The notes beneath the pieces were generated by a model. It did no database searches, was not told where the DNA came from, and saw nothing but the letters and a program-made list of their open reading frames with translations. Both the position numbers and the translations under genes were made by a program. This document shows positions 5,583-5,642 of a stretch of DNA of 5,642 nt, piece by piece (within the stretch, counting starts at the first letter, position 1; each line of letters starts with the position of its first letter). Source of the stretch: Candidatus Thalassarchaeaceae archaeon (GTDB taxonomy: Archaea; Thermoplasmatota; Poseidoniia; Poseidoniales; Thalassarchaeaceae); NCBI GenBank assembly GCA_030754395.1, contig JASMAJ010000065.1:1-5642 (forward strand), in the 5' to 3' direction.

Positions 5583-5642
5583 GAGTCATCGACTGGATGG
5601 TAATGTTTGAGTATTCGGACTAAATGATTCAACATTCATTTT
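5583..5642 (-). promoter_or_regulatory. Upstream region of the membrane-anchored peptidase gene (partial)
   Basis: The 60 bp before the peptidase ATG are non-coding as far as visible and are cut by the window edge. No Shine-Dalgarno is present. CATTTAGT on the minus strand (about 5618-5625) is a weak TATA-like candidate that would give a leader of roughly a dozen bases. An interrupted inverted repeat, AAATGA and TCATTT with an 8-bp spacer (5622-5641), overlaps it. Both are weak in such AT-rich sequence. Confidence 0.3.

Noticed and set aside
5622..5641. Inverted repeat AAATGA/TCATTT upstream of the large subtilase gene as an operator
   Set aside because: Six-base arms in AT-rich sequence at the window edge; too weak without comparative data.
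1..5642. Mobile element, CRISPR array, tRNA or toxin-antitoxin pair
   Set aside because: Looked for terminal or regularly spaced repeats, cloverleaf-like segments and small paired genes; nothing found, and coding density leaves almost no space.

Overview
The window is almost entirely coding: five genes in 5.64 kb, four on the minus strand and one on the plus strand, with no RNA gene, mobile element or CRISPR array that I can see. The likely source is a planktonic archaeon of the Thermoplasmatota, most plausibly Marine Group II (Poseidoniales). This is an inference. It rests on two exported subtilisin-like peptidases (one a lipoprotein, one with a C-terminal membrane anchor), Asp/Glu/Asn-rich exported proteins with many N-glycosylation sequons, mid GC, and short leaders mostly without Shine-Dalgarno sequences. 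No ribosomal or phylogenetic marker is present, so a bacterial source is not strictly excluded.

Layout from left to right. 5-1222 (-) encodes a lipoprotein-anchored S8 peptidase. 1249-2082 (-), 26 bp upstream of it, encodes an XdhC/CoxI-family maturation factor for molybdenum hydroxylases. 2083-2193 is the only sizeable intergenic region, a divergent promoter region with a perfect 18-bp palindrome at 2144-2161. 2194-3012 (+) encodes a ZIP metal transporter of the GufA/ZIP11 type. 3020-3586 (-) encodes a MobA/MocA-like nucleotidyltransferase and is convergent with the transporter, 7 bp away. 3576-5582 (-) encodes a large secreted S8 peptidase with a prodomain and a C-terminal transmembrane anchor; its 3' end overlaps the nucleotidyltransferase gene by 11 nt. 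5583-5642 is its upstream region, cut by the window edge.

Functionally there are three themes. The MocA-like enzyme and XdhC are the usual accessory pair for inserting cytidylylated, sulfurated molybdenum cofactor into xanthine dehydrogenase/CO dehydrogenase-type enzymes, but no such hydroxylase is in the window. The two subtilases are surface enzymes expected to digest extracellular protein, anchored by opposite ends. The ZIP transporter would import Zn, Mn or Fe, and its palindrome, which resembles DtxR/IdeR operators, suggests metal-dependent control. The palindrome is the most interesting signal here; the rest consists of recognisable families in an unusual order.
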